Shown here: positions 1-9,198 of the stretch, in pieces
How positions within the stretch are numbered: the stretch's first letter is position 1
Layout: every line of letters starts with the position of its first letter
Origin: Microterricola viridarii
GTDB lineage: Bacteria; Actinomycetota; Actinomycetes; Actinomycetales; Microbacteriaceae
Direction: 5' to 3'
Assembly: GCF_001542775.1 (NCBI RefSeq)
Contig: NZ_CP014145.1
Coordinates: 1,426,001-1,490,000 of the forward strand
Length of the DNA stretch: 64,000 nt
Made by a program: the position numbers and the translations under genes
Notes under the pieces: generated by a model
The model's input: only the letters and a program-made list of their open reading frames with translations
What the model was told of the DNA's origin: nothing
Databases searched by the model: none

Positions 1-696
1 ATCCTGATCGCCGACGACGACCCGCAAATCCTTCGGGCGCTGCAGATCACCCTGTCCGCACACGGCTACGAGGTTGTCGTGGCCCGTGACGGCAACGAAG
101 CCGTCGCCCTGGCTGCGACGCAACGCCCCGATCTGTTGGTCGTGGACCTCGGGATGCCGCAGCTGACCGGCCTCCAGGTGATCGAGGCGGTGCGCGGCTG
201 GAGCTCGGCCCCGATCCTCGTGGTCTCCGGCCGCAGCGACTCGGCCGACAAGGTGGACGCCTTGGACGCCGGCGCCGACGACTACGTGACGAAGCCGTTT
301 GCCGTGGACGAGCTGCTCGCGAGGATCCGAGCGCTCACCCGGCGCACGCCCACCGCCAGCGATGAGCCCGTCATCCGTTTCGGCAACATCACGGTCGACC
401 TGGCCGCGCGCCAGGTGACCAGGCGACTCGACGGACAGCAGACGGACGAGATCGTGCGGCTCACCCCGACCGAGTGGCAGGTGCTGGAGGTGCTTGTGCG
501 GAACCCTCGCCGCCTGGTGACCCGCCAGGTGCTCTTGACCGAGGTGTGGGGTCCGCAGTACACGAACGACACGGGCTACCTGCGGCTCTACCTCTCGCAG
601 CTGCGCAAGAAGCTGGAGCCGACGCCCTCAGAGCCACGATATCTCGTGACCGAGTCAGGGATGGGCTACCGCTTCAACCCGGACGCCGACTCCTAG
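1..696 (+). CDS. kdpE: KdpE-type two-component response regulator (5' truncated)
   Basis: The reading frame is open from the first base, so the gene starts just left of the window and lacks only a few residues. The receiver domain begins with the acidic cluster ILIADDDP. The phosphoacceptor Asp is residue 49 of the visible part (VVDLGMP) and the conserved Lys is residue 98 (TKPF). An OmpR/PhoB winged helix follows from about residue 120 to the end (LTPTEW, then ESGMGYRF). The family relays a sensor kinase signal to DNA; KdpE proteins control the Kdp potassium pump. The KdpE assignment rests on overall similarity and is inferred; kdpD and kdpFABC are not visible. Confidence 0.85.
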   Translation: MLIADDDPQILRALQITLSAHGYEVVVARDGNEAVALAATQRPDLLVVDLGMPQLTGLQVIEAVRGWSSAPILVVSGRSDSADKVDALDAGADDYVTKPFAVDELLARIRALTRRTPTASDEPVIRFGNITVDLAARQVTRRLDGQQTDEIVRLTPTEWQVLEVLVRNPRRLVTRQVLLTEVWGPQYTNDTGYLRLYLSQLRKKLEPTPSEPRYLVTESGMGYRFNPDADS

Positions 697-719
697 CTCC
701 ATTCCAGAGCAGTGCGGGG

Positions 720-1508
720 TCAGCTCGCCGCCAGCGCTGCGCACTGGCCGAGGGCCCGGCCACCGACGACGTTCAGCGGTTCACCGGGGAACAGGCCTCC
801 CGTCACCGTGGGGGTCACAGCGAAGCAGCTCAGGTTCTTTCCGACGTTGTTCTGCACGACGAAGGCTCCGTGCGCACCGGGGTCGGTGTCGGTCACGGCG
901 ATCTTCAGCAGGGTCAGGTTCGCGCCGATCTTGTTGAACAGGATGCCCACCCAGTTCGTGGTCTGACCGACCAGGCTGACGTTGCGGGTGATTGTGTTGT
1001 TCTTGATCGACCAGGGGATCTCTGAGCCCCCGCCCAACGCCGAGACGTTGCCACGGACCGTGATGCCATTCAGCAGCAGCGTTCCCGTGTTCACCGCGGT
1101 GACATCACCATTCACGGTGATCGTCGAGTGCCCTGTCGGGTCGACCATGCACTCGTGCCCCGAGTTGCCGACGAGGGATGCCGGCTGGCAACCAAGCCCG
1201 AGCAGCGCGCCAGACACCGAGTTCACGTTGCGGCCGACGGTGATGGTCGATGGCGCGCTCTGCGCGTCCAGCACCGCGCCCTTCTTCAGGGTGATGCTGC
1301 CACTGACGGTGATCACGGCCCCGGACGGAACGCTGCACGCCCCGGTGACGGTGATGTCGGAATAGGAACCAGACACGATTTCGCCGCCGGCACACGTCAC
1401 CGGTTTGGCGCCGTGGCCCGTGCCAGCCAGTGCCGGTGCGGCGGAGAGCATCATCGCCCCCGCGACAACGACGACCCCCACGATCTTCAATCGAATGTCC
1501 ATACTCAT
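720..1508 (-). CDS. Secreted protein of unknown function with beta-helix-like repeats
   Basis: A 262-residue protein. The start was chosen at the ATG preceded by AAAGGG six bases upstream. The N-terminus is a classical signal peptide ending near residue 28 (APALA followed by G). The mature part is rich in Val, Thr, Asn and Gly and repeats short strand-turn units such as ITVSGSITL, ITVGRNV, ITVNGDV and ITVRGNV, a pattern typical of right-handed beta-helices. It has four Cys residues that could form disulfides outside the cell. I recognise no catalytic motif. It lies convergent to kdpE and is probably a single gene. Surface or matrix attachment is only a guess. Confidence 0.7.
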   Translation of the reverse strand: MSMDIRLKIVGVVVVAGAMMLSAAPALAGTGHGAKPVTCAGGEIVSGSYSDITVTGACSVPSGAVITVSGSITLKKGAVLDAQSAPSTITVGRNVNSVSGALLGLGCQPASLVGNSGHECMVDPTGHSTITVNGDVTAVNTGTLLLNGITVRGNVSALGGGSEIPWSIKNNTITRNVSLVGQTTNWVGILFNKIGANLTLLKIAVTDTDPGAHGAFVVQNNVGKNLSCFAVTPTVTGGLFPGEPLNVVGGRALGQCAALAAS

Positions 1509-1723
1509 CAACCACCCTTTCGCCTGCGATCGGCTGGGCAGATGTGCCACGAGCGAGCGGCGCATGAGTCGGCGAACCCGCAGATCAGGATCGAGGTGAC
1601 GCCCCAGCGTTTGCGTCCCAGGCGCGCTGCAACCCGACGTTGGCGCGTTCCACGGGCAACGTACTCCCGTTTCGCGTGCCAGAACATGGGGGCGCTCCCT
1701 GTGATCGCCAGGGGAAGTGCAGG

Positions 1724-2104
1724 GCGAATGGGCCGGCTATTACGCCGGGTTCTGTCCCTGCCGCACCGAGGTGCGGCGCTGGACGGCCATCTATCTTGGG
1801 ACTACGTTGCCGCAGCCCTCTAGCGGTCTACCCGAGAACGCGACGAGCAGCCGCATCGTTCTCTGTCTGACCTTGCTCCGGACGAGGTTTACCGAGCAGA
1901 TCAGGTCGCCCTGATCCCTGGTGGTCTCTTACACCACCGTTTCACCCTTACCCCGAGCAAAGCCCGGGGCGGTCTGTTTTCTGTGGCACTGTCTCGCGGG
2001 TTACCCCGGGTGGGCGTTACCCACCGTCCTGCTCTACGGAGCCCGGACGTTCCTCGGCACGGAGCCGAAACTCCGTGACGCGACCGTCTTGCCGACCCAT
2101 TCGC
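1724..2104 (-). ncRNA. rnpB: RNase P RNA, bacterial type A
   Basis: The catalytic RNA of RNase P, which trims tRNA 5' leaders. On the minus strand the 5' segment (GAATGGGTCGGC) pairs with the 3' segment (GCCGGCCCATTC), giving a 12-bp P1 helix with one G-U pair. Next to P1 are the conserved GACGGTCGCG and, near the 3' end, ACAGAACCCGGC, both diagnostic of rnpB. The length of about 380 nt is normal for actinobacteria. It lies directly downstream of the C4 zinc-ribbon gene, an arrangement common in actinobacteria. The ends are set by P1 and may be off by a few bases. Confidence 0.95.
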
Positions 2105-2130
2105 ACCTCCAGCCTATCCCGGCTGGAGGT
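2105..2130 (-). other. Perfect 10-bp hairpin between zinc-ribbon gene and rnpB
   Basis: ACCTCCAGCC and GGCTGGAGGT form a perfect 10-bp stem with a 6-base loop. It sits between the stop codon of the upstream gene and the first base of rnpB. No T-tract follows. It may be an intrinsic terminator without a U-tail or a signal for processing the rnpB 5' end. Confidence 0.6.
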
Positions 2131-2140
2131 GGCCTCGTGA

Positions 2141-2887
2141 CTAGCTGAGCGGGATGCCGGACTCGTCGGTGCGGATCAGGATGCGGTCGCACTCCGGGCA
2201 GAACAGCACGTCGTCCCATGCGGCCTGGCGCACGGTCTCGAGGTCGGCGCCGGTCAGGGTCATGTTGCAGCCGTGGCAGGTGCGGGCGCGCAGCAGGGCC
2301 GCGCCGATGCCGCCACCGGTGGTGCGACGCTTCTCGTAGAGCGCCAGCAGCTCTTCGCTGACGGTCTTGGCAACGGCCTCACGGTCACGCTCGGTGTCGA
2401 CCTGCTCGCCCTGGATCACCACGGCGGCGCGGTCGCGCTCCTGCTCGAGCACGCTGATCTGGTCGGTCACCGCGTCGCGCTCGGCAAGGATGGCGGCCAG
2501 GGCCGCCTCCTTCTCCTCGACGCGCTCCATCACGGTGAGCTCGATCTCTTCGAGATCGTTCTGGCGCTTGGCCAGAGAGGCCAGCTCGGCCTCCAACGCC
2601 TGAATGTCCTTCACCGAGGCGCTGGCCTGCAGCCGCTCGGAGTCGCGCTTGATGCGTGCCTCGACGACGGCGACGTCCGACTCGAGCCGGCCGAGCTCCG
2701 TGCGTGCGTCGTCGACCTCGCCGGAGGCGATCGCGTAGCGGCGGCGCACCTCGTCGAGGGTCTTGCCGTGGGCGGCGAGGGCGGCCTGCTGCGGCAGATT
2801 CTTCAGCTGGTGCGCGATCTGCTGCAGTCGGGTGTCAACTGACTGCAGGCGCAGCAGGTTCTTCTGTTCCGCTTCGGGTGCCTTCAC
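2141..2887 (-). CDS. C4-type zinc ribbon domain protein
   Basis: A 248-residue protein. The first 170 or so residues are a long charged coiled coil (for example DEVRRRYAIASGEVDDA), followed by a zinc ribbon with CxxC pairs at residues 204-207 (CHGC) and 230-233 (CPEC). It belongs to a conserved bacterial family with helical hairpins and a nucleic-acid-type ribbon; its function is not settled, and structures of relatives suggest nucleic acid or protein binding. It lies downstream of the nif3-like gene on the same strand with about 40 bases between them, so the two are probably cotranscribed, and it precedes rnpB. Confidence 0.9.
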   Translation of the reverse strand: MKAPEAEQKNLLRLQSVDTRLQQIAHQLKNLPQQAALAAHGKTLDEVRRRYAIASGEVDDARTELGRLESDVAVVEARIKRDSERLQASASVKDIQALEAELASLAKRQNDLEEIELTVMERVEEKEAALAAILAERDAVTDQISVLEQERDRAAVVIQGEQVDTERDREAVAKTVSEELLALYEKRRTTGGGIGAALLRARTCHGCNMTLTGADLETVRQAAWDDVLFCPECDRILIRTDESGIPLS

Positions 2888-2927
2888 GTGGTTCTCCTCA
2901 TGGTGCTGCGTCGTTGTTGGGCGTCCA

Positions 2928-3761
2928 TCACTGCGTGATGACGAAATTCCAGGGGTCTGTGTTGATCTCGCTGACGATGACCTCGACGCCGGGCAGCGCG
3001 GTGCGCAGCTGGGCGGCGGCCGAATCCAGCCAGAGCCACTCGCTGGCCCAGTGCGAGACGTCGATGAGTGCGGGGCCGCGGCCGCTCAGCCGGGCCTGTT
3101 CGCGGGCCTCAGAGGCGGGGTGGTGGCGCAGGTCGCTGGTGATGTAGACATCGGATGCCAGCACGCTCGGGCGCGAGAGCAGCGAGTCGCCTGCACCGCC
3201 GCACAGCGCGACGGTGCGCACCGGCGCGTCGTAGTCGCCCGAGACGCGCACGCCGCCGGCGGTGGCCGGAAGCAGCTCGGCCACGGTGCGGGCCAGGCGG
3301 CCGAGCGTGGTCGGAGTGCTCAGCGGGCCCACTCGGCCGATGCCGACGCGCGGGTCGATGGTGCCGCTGGCGCCGGGATCGATGGCGACGGCATCCGTCA
3401 GCCCGAGCCGGCGCGCTATCACGTCGGAGACGCCGTCGATGACGACATCTGCGTTGGTGTGCGCGGTGAGCAGGGCGCAGTCTGCCTTGATCAGGCGGCG
3501 CAGCAGCGAGCCCTTGTAGCGGTCCTCGGCCACGCTGGTGACGCCGCGCAGCAACAGCGGGTGGTGCGCGATGAGCAAATCGGCGCCGCGTTCGATGGCC
3601 TCGTCGACGGTGTCGGAGACGGCATCGACGGCGAGCACGATGCGCGTGACGGGCGCGGCGTCATCGCCGCTGACCAAGCCGGGGGCGTCCCACGGTTCCG
3701 CGCCATCGAGTGGCCACAGTTCGTGGGTGACTCGAATGACGTCGGCAAGTGTGGTTGGCAT
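2928..3761 (-). CDS. Nif3-like dinuclear metal centre protein
   Basis: A 277-residue protein of the NIF3/YbgI family, which forms a hexameric ring with two metals per subunit. Metal-binding signatures are visible: LLIAHHPLLLRG in the first half, then TSDLRHHPA and IDVSHWASEW near the C-terminus. The length matches the short form of the family, without the inserted PII-like domain. Family members are called GTP cyclohydrolase 1 type 2 homologs, but that activity is doubtful. It is paired with the zinc-ribbon gene downstream, a common actinobacterial arrangement. Confidence 0.92.
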   Translation of the reverse strand: MPTTLADVIRVTHELWPLDGAEPWDAPGLVSGDDAAPVTRIVLAVDAVSDTVDEAIERGADLLIAHHPLLLRGVTSVAEDRYKGSLLRRLIKADCALLTAHTNADVVIDGVSDVIARRLGLTDAVAIDPGASGTIDPRVGIGRVGPLSTPTTLGRLARTVAELLPATAGGVRVSGDYDAPVRTVALCGGAGDSLLSRPSVLASDVYITSDLRHHPASEAREQARLSGRGPALIDVSHWASEWLWLDSAAAQLRTALPGVEVIVSEINTDPWNFVITQ

Positions 3762-3785
3762 CCCTCAAGCCTACCGGTGCCCTCG

Positions 3786-5612
3786 CTAGCTCGCTTCAGT
3801 GTCGGCACAATTCGGGGTGACCGGCGCCCCCTCGAAACGGGCCTCTGTCCAGGCCAGGAGGTCTCCGATCAGTGCGGAGTCCTCGCCGACCAACTGCATG
3901 TGGTCGAGACCGGGATACTCGCGGTACTCCAGCTGTTGGCCGTCGGCGCAACGCGCGGCGACATAGTTGCGCTGCATCGTCGGGGCGACAAGCGGGTCGG
4001 CGCCGCCCTGGCCGATGAAGAGGGGGGCCTGGATGTCGCCGCGCGGCGTGTTGGCACGCAGCCGCTCGCCGAGGGCGCCCTGGGTGGGGTCGCTCCGGAA
4101 GATGCTCATGTCTTGGTCCATGGAGAGCGCGGAGAGCACGGAGACGAGCACACCCGGCTCAGACAGGCAGCGCGTCGACATCTCACGGACGAGGGTGCGG
4201 GCGGACGGTTCCAGATACGCGGCCCTGGTGACGTCGGGGTAGTGCGAGAAGTATGCCTCCGCGACGAAGGAGGCGAAGACGCTGCCACCGGTGACGCTCG
4301 GCAGGTGGTTGACCAGCCCGATCGTGTCGCTGGCCGGCGCCAAGGCGACGACGCCGGAGATGTCGAGTTCCGGCGCGTAGCTGTCGGCGAGTTGGCCTGC
4401 CCAGAGCGAGGCGTGCCCGCCCTGCGAGTGGCCCCAGATCGTAGTCTGGCCGCTGAGGTTGAGTTCCTGCATCTGCTCGGCGGCGCGCACGGAGTCCAGA
4501 ACGGAGCGGCCCTCTCCCCCGCCGACGAGGTAGGGCTGCGCGCCCTGCGTGCCGAGCCCGGCGTAGTCGGTGGCGACGAGTACCCAGCCGGCGTCGATGA
4601 TCTGTTCCAGCGCCGGAAGCGCACCGGAGGCGAGCGGGTCTGCCAGCAACGACGGGGCGCAGTCCGTGGCGTAGCCGGTTGTGCCGTGGGCCCAGGCGAT
4701 CAGGTCGCGCGGCCCGGCGGACTCGTCGGCGGGATCGGTGTTGGCAGTGAGCACAATCCCGCTGGCCACGGCGGCCTCGCCGCTGTCCGTCGTCGTCTCG
4801 TAGAGGATCCGCCACGCCACGGCATTGCGGGGCACACCTCGTGTGAACGACTCGACGCGCAGCAGCTCCCCCGGCGTGCCGGTGAGTTCGGCGGGTGCCG
4901 TGTAGAAGGCGTCGGCGTGGGCTGAACCGGGCTGGAGCGTCCAGGCCAGGCCGCTGGCGACGAGGGCGAGGATCACAGCACCGATCGCGCCGCCCAAACG
5001 TGCCCAGCGCCGGAGACCGGACGGGTTCGCGTGCGAGCTGGTTGCCGGCCGCTCACCGAACCACATCAGCACGGCCGACCAGATCGTTGCGGCCCCGAAG
5101 ATGAGGGTGCGTGCACCGAACAGCACGGCGACGACCAGCAGGGTGACATCCGGCCAGAGCAGCGCGAGCACGCCGAACACGATGTCGGCGAGGCCGAACA
5201 AGAGCGCCGCCGCGCGCTGGTCGCCGCTGCCGCGCACGACGCCGGCCGCGCTGGCGATACCGGTGGCGACCAGCGTGACGGCCAGGAAGATCGGCAGCAC
5301 GTCGATGGCCAGCCCGAGCCAGATCAGGACGACGAGCCCGGCGGCGATCCAGGCCGCACCGAGGAATCGGGTCAGTCGTGGCGCGGCGGCCCGGTCTGCG
5401 CCGATCAGGTCTGCGAGGCCGGAGACGATGAAGCTCAGTCCGATGTAGATCGCGAGGGTCGCCAGCGAGCTGAGCGGGCGGAGGATGATGAGGGCGCCGA
5501 AAACGACACTGGCAACGCCGACGAGAAGCAGCAGCCACCACGGGGCCTTGGCGAGCAACCGAGGGAGGGCCCTGGTGCGGTCGGGGCGGGTCGTCGTCTC
5601 ATTCGGCGTCAC
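3786..5612 (-). CDS. HdeD-like membrane domain fused to secretory-lipase-type alpha/beta hydrolase
   Basis: A 608-residue protein of two parts. Residues about 20-230 hold six or seven membrane segments resembling HdeD/DUF308 acid-resistance proteins (WWLLLLVGVASVVFGALI). After a short linker comes an alpha/beta hydrolase like secretory lipases, with WAHGTTGY (oxyanion region), the nucleophile elbow GHSQGG (Ser396), and probable acid and base in GADPLV and GLDHMQ. The hydrolase would be tethered to the membrane, probably facing outward. It overlaps the upstream DUF2127 gene by 14 bases, so the two are probably coexpressed. The substrate is unknown; esters are likely. The fusion is unusual: HdeD proteins normally stand alone. 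Confidence 0.85.
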   Translation of the reverse strand: MTPNETTTRPDRTRALPRLLAKAPWWLLLLVGVASVVFGALIILRPLSSLATLAIYIGLSFIVSGLADLIGADRAAAPRLTRFLGAAWIAAGLVVLIWLGLAIDVLPIFLAVTLVATGIASAAGVVRGSGDQRAAALLFGLADIVFGVLALLWPDVTLLVVAVLFGARTLIFGAATIWSAVLMWFGERPATSSHANPSGLRRWARLGGAIGAVILALVASGLAWTLQPGSAHADAFYTAPAELTGTPGELLRVESFTRGVPRNAVAWRILYETTTDSGEAAVASGIVLTANTDPADESAGPRDLIAWAHGTTGYATDCAPSLLADPLASGALPALEQIIDAGWVLVATDYAGLGTQGAQPYLVGGGEGRSVLDSVRAAEQMQELNLSGQTTIWGHSQGGHASLWAGQLADSYAPELDISGVVALAPASDTIGLVNHLPSVTGGSVFASFVAEAYFSHYPDVTRAAYLEPSARTLVREMSTRCLSEPGVLVSVLSALSMDQDMSIFRSDPTQGALGERLRANTPRGDIQAPLFIGQGGADPLVAPTMQRNYVAARCADGQQLEYREYPGLDHMQLVGEDSALIGDLLAWTEARFEGAPVTPNCADTEAS

Positions 5613-6141
5613 CCTGCCATGATGCCGTACCCCTCCCGGCGGGGGTGGAATCCGCGTCGCCTGCCCGGGCGCGCCATTCGCGCCAGACCAGCCAGATGAT
5701 GACGACGTCCAGCAGGAGCAGAACTGCCTTCACGGGGGTCGGCGCCCCGATCAGCACCACGAGTTGGTACACGGCGAAGAGGCCGAGGATCACCAGTGCC
5801 GGGCGGTACGCCCAACGGTAGTCGCGCAGCAGGCAGTACACGAGCAGAAGCTTCAGGGTGCCGTGCGAGAGCAGGAACACGATCACGGTGACCGGCGCCC
5901 CCGCCGCCAGTGCCTCGCTCAGCCGCCCGGCCCAGTGTTCGACGAGCTCGTGCCGGTCTGGCCCGTGGTCGCTCTCGTTCGCCACGGCTGCGCTCAACGT
6001 GCGCAGAACGCCGGGCGCGAACCACAGCAGCAGGCCCACCGCCACTTCGATGAGGCCGTCGATGGCCTTCAGCGCGAGCCCGATGCGGAAGCCCAGTTCC
6101 TGGGCCCGCCGGCCGCGCCCAGCATTCGCGGCGCCGTTCAT
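5599..6141 (-). CDS. DUF2127 membrane protein
   Basis: A 180-residue protein with four predicted membrane segments, starting near residue 20 (ALKAIDGLIEVAVGLLLW) and ending with LLLLDVVIIWLVW. The signature KAIDGLIE near the N-terminus and the segment HGTLKLLLVYCL match the DUF2127 family of unknown function. Its stop lies inside the start of the downstream HdeD-lipase gene, so translation of the pair is probably coupled. A joint envelope or stress role is inferred only from this pairing. Confidence 0.85.
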   Translation of the reverse strand: MNGAANAGRGRRAQELGFRIGLALKAIDGLIEVAVGLLLWFAPGVLRTLSAAVANESDHGPDRHELVEHWAGRLSEALAAGAPVTVIVFLLSHGTLKLLLVYCLLRDYRWAYRPALVILGLFAVYQLVVLIGAPTPVKAVLLLLDVVIIWLVWREWRARAGDADSTPAGRGTASWQGDAE

Positions 6142-6232
6142 GGCGCAAGCGTAGCCCCGGCGGAGGCTGCATGAATCGAAGTCTGCTTAGCTTGATGCAG
6201 TGCGGTCGCTCCCCGGCCGCGGAGGGAGAACC

Positions 6233-6583
6233 ATGGTTTCCAGCGACATCACCGAGGCGCTGATCGCCGCGCTACGCGGCACCGGCGGGCGCACGATCCC
6301 CGAGGTGCTCGGCGTGCTCGGCAGCCTCGGCGTCGACGTCGAGGGCGAGAACGCCATGTTGTTCGGCGAGAACGTGGTGGCCTGGCTGGGGCTGAGCGAC
6401 GAGGCTACTTCGGCGCTGAACGCGCTCGTCGCCGATGAGCGGGTCGAGGTCCTCCCCAGCGACGAGGCGGCCTACCAGGCCGTTGGCTTCGAGCCGCCGT
6501 TCCCGGCGATCTCGGCGGGTCAGCTCACGCAGCGCTTCGATTCGCCGCGCTGGCTGCCCACCGAGATCATTGTGAGGCGCTGA
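6233..6583 (+). CDS. Small protein of unknown function
   Basis: A 116-residue acidic protein. The ATG at 6233 is chosen because GGAGGG lies about seven bases upstream; an earlier in-frame start has no such site. No membrane segment or signal peptide is seen. The N-terminal half (ITEALIAALRGTGGRTIPEV) looks like a small helical fold. The C-terminus has aromatic and proline patches (EPPFPAI, SPRWLPTE). I do not recognise a family. It lies between a divergently oriented upstream gene and a convergent SDR gene whose stop is one base away. Confidence 0.6.
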   Translation: MVSSDITEALIAALRGTGGRTIPEVLGVLGSLGVDVEGENAMLFGENVVAWLGLSDEATSALNALVADERVEVLPSDEAAYQAVGFEPPFPAISAGQLTQRFDSPRWLPTEIIVRR

Positions 6584-6584
6584 A

Positions 6585-7370
6585 CTAGCTCCAGATGTCG
6601 TCGCCGCGGAGGCTGGCATCCGCTCCACCGTCGACGTAAATTGTCTGACCGGTGACGTGGGTGTTCTCCTCGCTGGCGAGCCAGGCGATGAGCCTGGCGA
6701 TCACGACGGGCTCGGAGTGGTAGTTGAGCGGCATCGGCACGTTCTCGTCGACCATGGCAACGCTCTCTGGCGTGGCGAGGAGCTTCTTCGTCATGGCGGT
6801 GAGCACGGTGCCGGGAGCGACTGCGTTCAACGGGATGTGCGCGCCGGCCCACATCGGGGTGATCGAGTCGCGGCGCACCCAACGGCTGAGCGCACGCTTG
6901 CTCGACGGGTAGTTGAGGTAGCCCTCGCGCGGGCCCTGCTCGGCGAGGGCTGCGCCCAGCTCGAGCGCTTTGGCCTCGTCGCCGGCGAGCAGCGCGTCGA
7001 CGAGCTCCGGCGAGTTCGGCTGCAGTGTGGCCATCGAGCTCACCACGACGGCGCGGGGCGAGTCGGACTTCGCGAGCGTCGGGGCCAGCGCCTCGAGGAA
7101 CTCGGTGACACCGAAGTAATTCACGGCGACCGTGAGCGGGATCGGCGCGGAGATACCGGCAGCGGCGACGACGGCGTCAATCTGGCCGTCGGCGGCCTCG
7201 ATCGCTGCGGTGGCGGCGGACTGGCGGCCCTCAGACGTGGAGAGGTCCGCGGTGACCTCGGCGTCGCGCATGTCGACGCCAATCACCGTGTGACCGCGCT
7301 CCCTCAAAAGCTCGGCCGTGGCGGCGCCGATTCCCGATGCTGATCCCGTTACAACGTAGGTGCGTGTCAT
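6585..7370 (-). CDS. Short-chain dehydrogenase/reductase
   Basis: A classical SDR of about 261 residues using NAD(P)H. The Rossmann motif TGSASGIG is near residue 8, the NNAG position reads AAAG, and the catalytic Tyr and Lys are in YPSSK, followed by TGQTIYVDGG near the C-terminus. These fit a 3-alpha-hydroxysteroid dehydrogenase-like or generic SDR; the substrate cannot be read from sequence. The start at MTRTYVVTG is preferred because the fold begins there; an ATG seven codons upstream is also possible. Confidence 0.88.
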   Translation of the reverse strand: MTRTYVVTGSASGIGAATAELLRERGHTVIGVDMRDAEVTADLSTSEGRQSAATAAIEAADGQIDAVVAAAGISAPIPLTVAVNYFGVTEFLEALAPTLAKSDSPRAVVVSSMATLQPNSPELVDALLAGDEAKALELGAALAEQGPREGYLNYPSSKRALSRWVRRDSITPMWAGAHIPLNAVAPGTVLTAMTKKLLATPESVAMVDENVPMPLNYHSEPVVIARLIAWLASEENTHVTGQTIYVDGGADASLRGDDIWS

Positions 7371-7438
7371 GGTCGTCACGCTACTTTTCATGTCTGGGAA
7401 CCACTCACGGCGGAGGCTGCTACAAACTCACCGGGGAG

Positions 7439-8926
7439 TCAGTTCGAGCGCGTGGAGGCGGTGCTCCGGCGGTCGCGATCCGCCCGGTTTTGCACCTGTA
7501 TGGACCCGGTGACCACGGCGTCGACGTTCATCGAGCCGTCGACGGGGCCAATGATGGCGATCGGCGTGGTGAGTGTCGGTGCCAGCGGCTCGACCGGCAT
7601 CGCCGCGAGCCGTCTGCGCTCGCGCAGGTACGCCGGGATGAGCAGGGCGATGGCGCCGAACCACGCCAGCGGGTTGCTCCACACGACACCGGCGAATCCG
7701 AACAGCGAGCCGAGCACGATGGCCGCCCCGACGCGCATGGCGAGCTCGATGACGCCGGTCAGCGTCGGGATCGCCGCGAGGCCGAGGCCCTGCAGGGCGC
7801 CGCGCAGCACGAACAACACGCCCAGTGACGTGTAGGTGAAGCCTCCGACGGCGAGCATGTATGCGGCATCCGCGACGACGGCATCGGAGCCGTCGCCGAC
7901 GAACAGGCGAACCAGCTGCTCGCCGAAGGCGATGAGCAGGACGCCGACGACGATCGCGGTGCCGATCGCCATCCACACGGCCTGGGCCACGCCGCGGCGG
8001 ATGCGGTCGGGCCGGCGCCCGCCGAGGTTCTGCGCGGCATACATGGAGGCGGCCAGACCGAGAGAGGAGAGCAGCGCGACGGCGATCGATTCGACGCGGG
8101 AGGCCGTCGTGTAGGCGGCCACCGCCTCGGTGCCGAGCTGGTTGAGAGCCACCTGCACGGTGAGGGTTCCGATCGCAATAATCGAGGCCTGGAAGCCCAT
8201 TGGGATGCCCACTCGCAGGTGCTCGGTGACCACGGCGCGGCGCACCTTCCAGTCGGCACGGCGCACGTGCAGCACGGGCAGCCGTCGGCGCACGTGTTCG
8301 AGGCACAGCACGACCGAGACCGCCTGCGCGACGACCGTGGCCAGGGCGGCACCGGCGATCCCCCAGTCGAGCGGCCCGACCATCAGAACGACGAGGCCGA
8401 CGTTCAGCAGGCAGGCGAGGGTCAGGAAGAGCAGGGGCGTGCGCGAGTCACCGACCGCGCGGATGATGGCGGAGAGGAAGTTGAAGAACATGACGGCAGA
8501 TGCCCCGAGGAAGCTGACCTGGGTGAACACGGTCGCCTCGGCGAGCAGCTCGTCTGGGGTCTGCAGCAATTGGAGCGCCGGACCGGCGATGAGCGGGGCC
8601 CCGACGGTGAGCACGATGCTGATCGCGCCGGTGAGCAGCGTGCCCGTGGCAACCGAGCTGCGCACGGCACCGAAGTCGCCCGCGCCGAAGGCTTGCGCCG
8701 TTGGGATCGCGAACCCGGAGGTCACACCCCAGGCGAAACCGAGCAGTAGGAACAAGAGGGAGCCTGTCGCACCGACGGCGGCGAGCGAGTCGACGCCGAG
8801 CCAGCGGCCGACGACGATGGCGTCGGCCACCTGGTAGAGCTGCTGCACAATGTTGCCGATCAGCAACGGCACGGCGAAAACGAGGATGACCCGCCAAGGC
8901 GCGCCGGTGGTGAGGGATCTAGACAT
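7439..8926 (-). CDS. MATE family multidrug efflux transporter
   Basis: A protein of about 495 residues with twelve membrane segments in two related halves, opening with FAVPLLIGNIVQQLYQVAD and VVGRWLGVDSLAAVG, typical of the DinF/NorM-like MATE family. These export cationic drugs or dyes in exchange for sodium or protons. The start at 8926 (MSRSLTTG) is preferred over the one four codons upstream. A charged Arg-rich tail of about 25 residues follows the last helix. It is apparently monocistronic, divergent from the GH3 gene, with no adjacent regulator that would hint at the substrate. Confidence 0.92.
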   Translation of the reverse strand: MSRSLTTGAPWRVILVFAVPLLIGNIVQQLYQVADAIVVGRWLGVDSLAAVGATGSLLFLLLGFAWGVTSGFAIPTAQAFGAGDFGAVRSSVATGTLLTGAISIVLTVGAPLIAGPALQLLQTPDELLAEATVFTQVSFLGASAVMFFNFLSAIIRAVGDSRTPLLFLTLACLLNVGLVVLMVGPLDWGIAGAALATVVAQAVSVVLCLEHVRRRLPVLHVRRADWKVRRAVVTEHLRVGIPMGFQASIIAIGTLTVQVALNQLGTEAVAAYTTASRVESIAVALLSSLGLAASMYAAQNLGGRRPDRIRRGVAQAVWMAIGTAIVVGVLLIAFGEQLVRLFVGDGSDAVVADAAYMLAVGGFTYTSLGVLFVLRGALQGLGLAAIPTLTGVIELAMRVGAAIVLGSLFGFAGVVWSNPLAWFGAIALLIPAYLRERRRLAAMPVEPLAPTLTTPIAIIGPVDGSMNVDAVVTGSIQVQNRADRDRRSTASTRSN

Positions 8927-9198
8927 GGGTTCTCGCACGGAAAGTCGTCACGGTCGGAGGGAGGCGGCTCGCGCCGCCCGCAATCCTAGCAATCCACGTC
9001 CTGCTGCCCGTCGGCTGCGCGGAGTACACCGCGCTGTCCGCGCTCCCGGCGAAATCCGCCGGGGCTGGCACTATTGCCCATACGTCCCGGCGACGGCCGG
9101 CGACAGACGAGGCAAACTCGAATCCCAAACATCGTTCGGGTTTGAGATAGTAGACGTGGATGGTGCCGTTCCTGCGGCACTCTGATCAAGGAAGACCA

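Noticed and set aside
1724..2104. Short open frames within the RNase P RNA locus
   Set aside because: The P1 helix and conserved RNase P motifs explain the sequence; the frames are chance.
2763..4925. Long plus-strand open frame of 720 codons over the Nif3 and HdeD-lipase genes
   Set aside because: Antisense of two well-supported genes; Gly/Arg/Asp-rich with no domain pattern.
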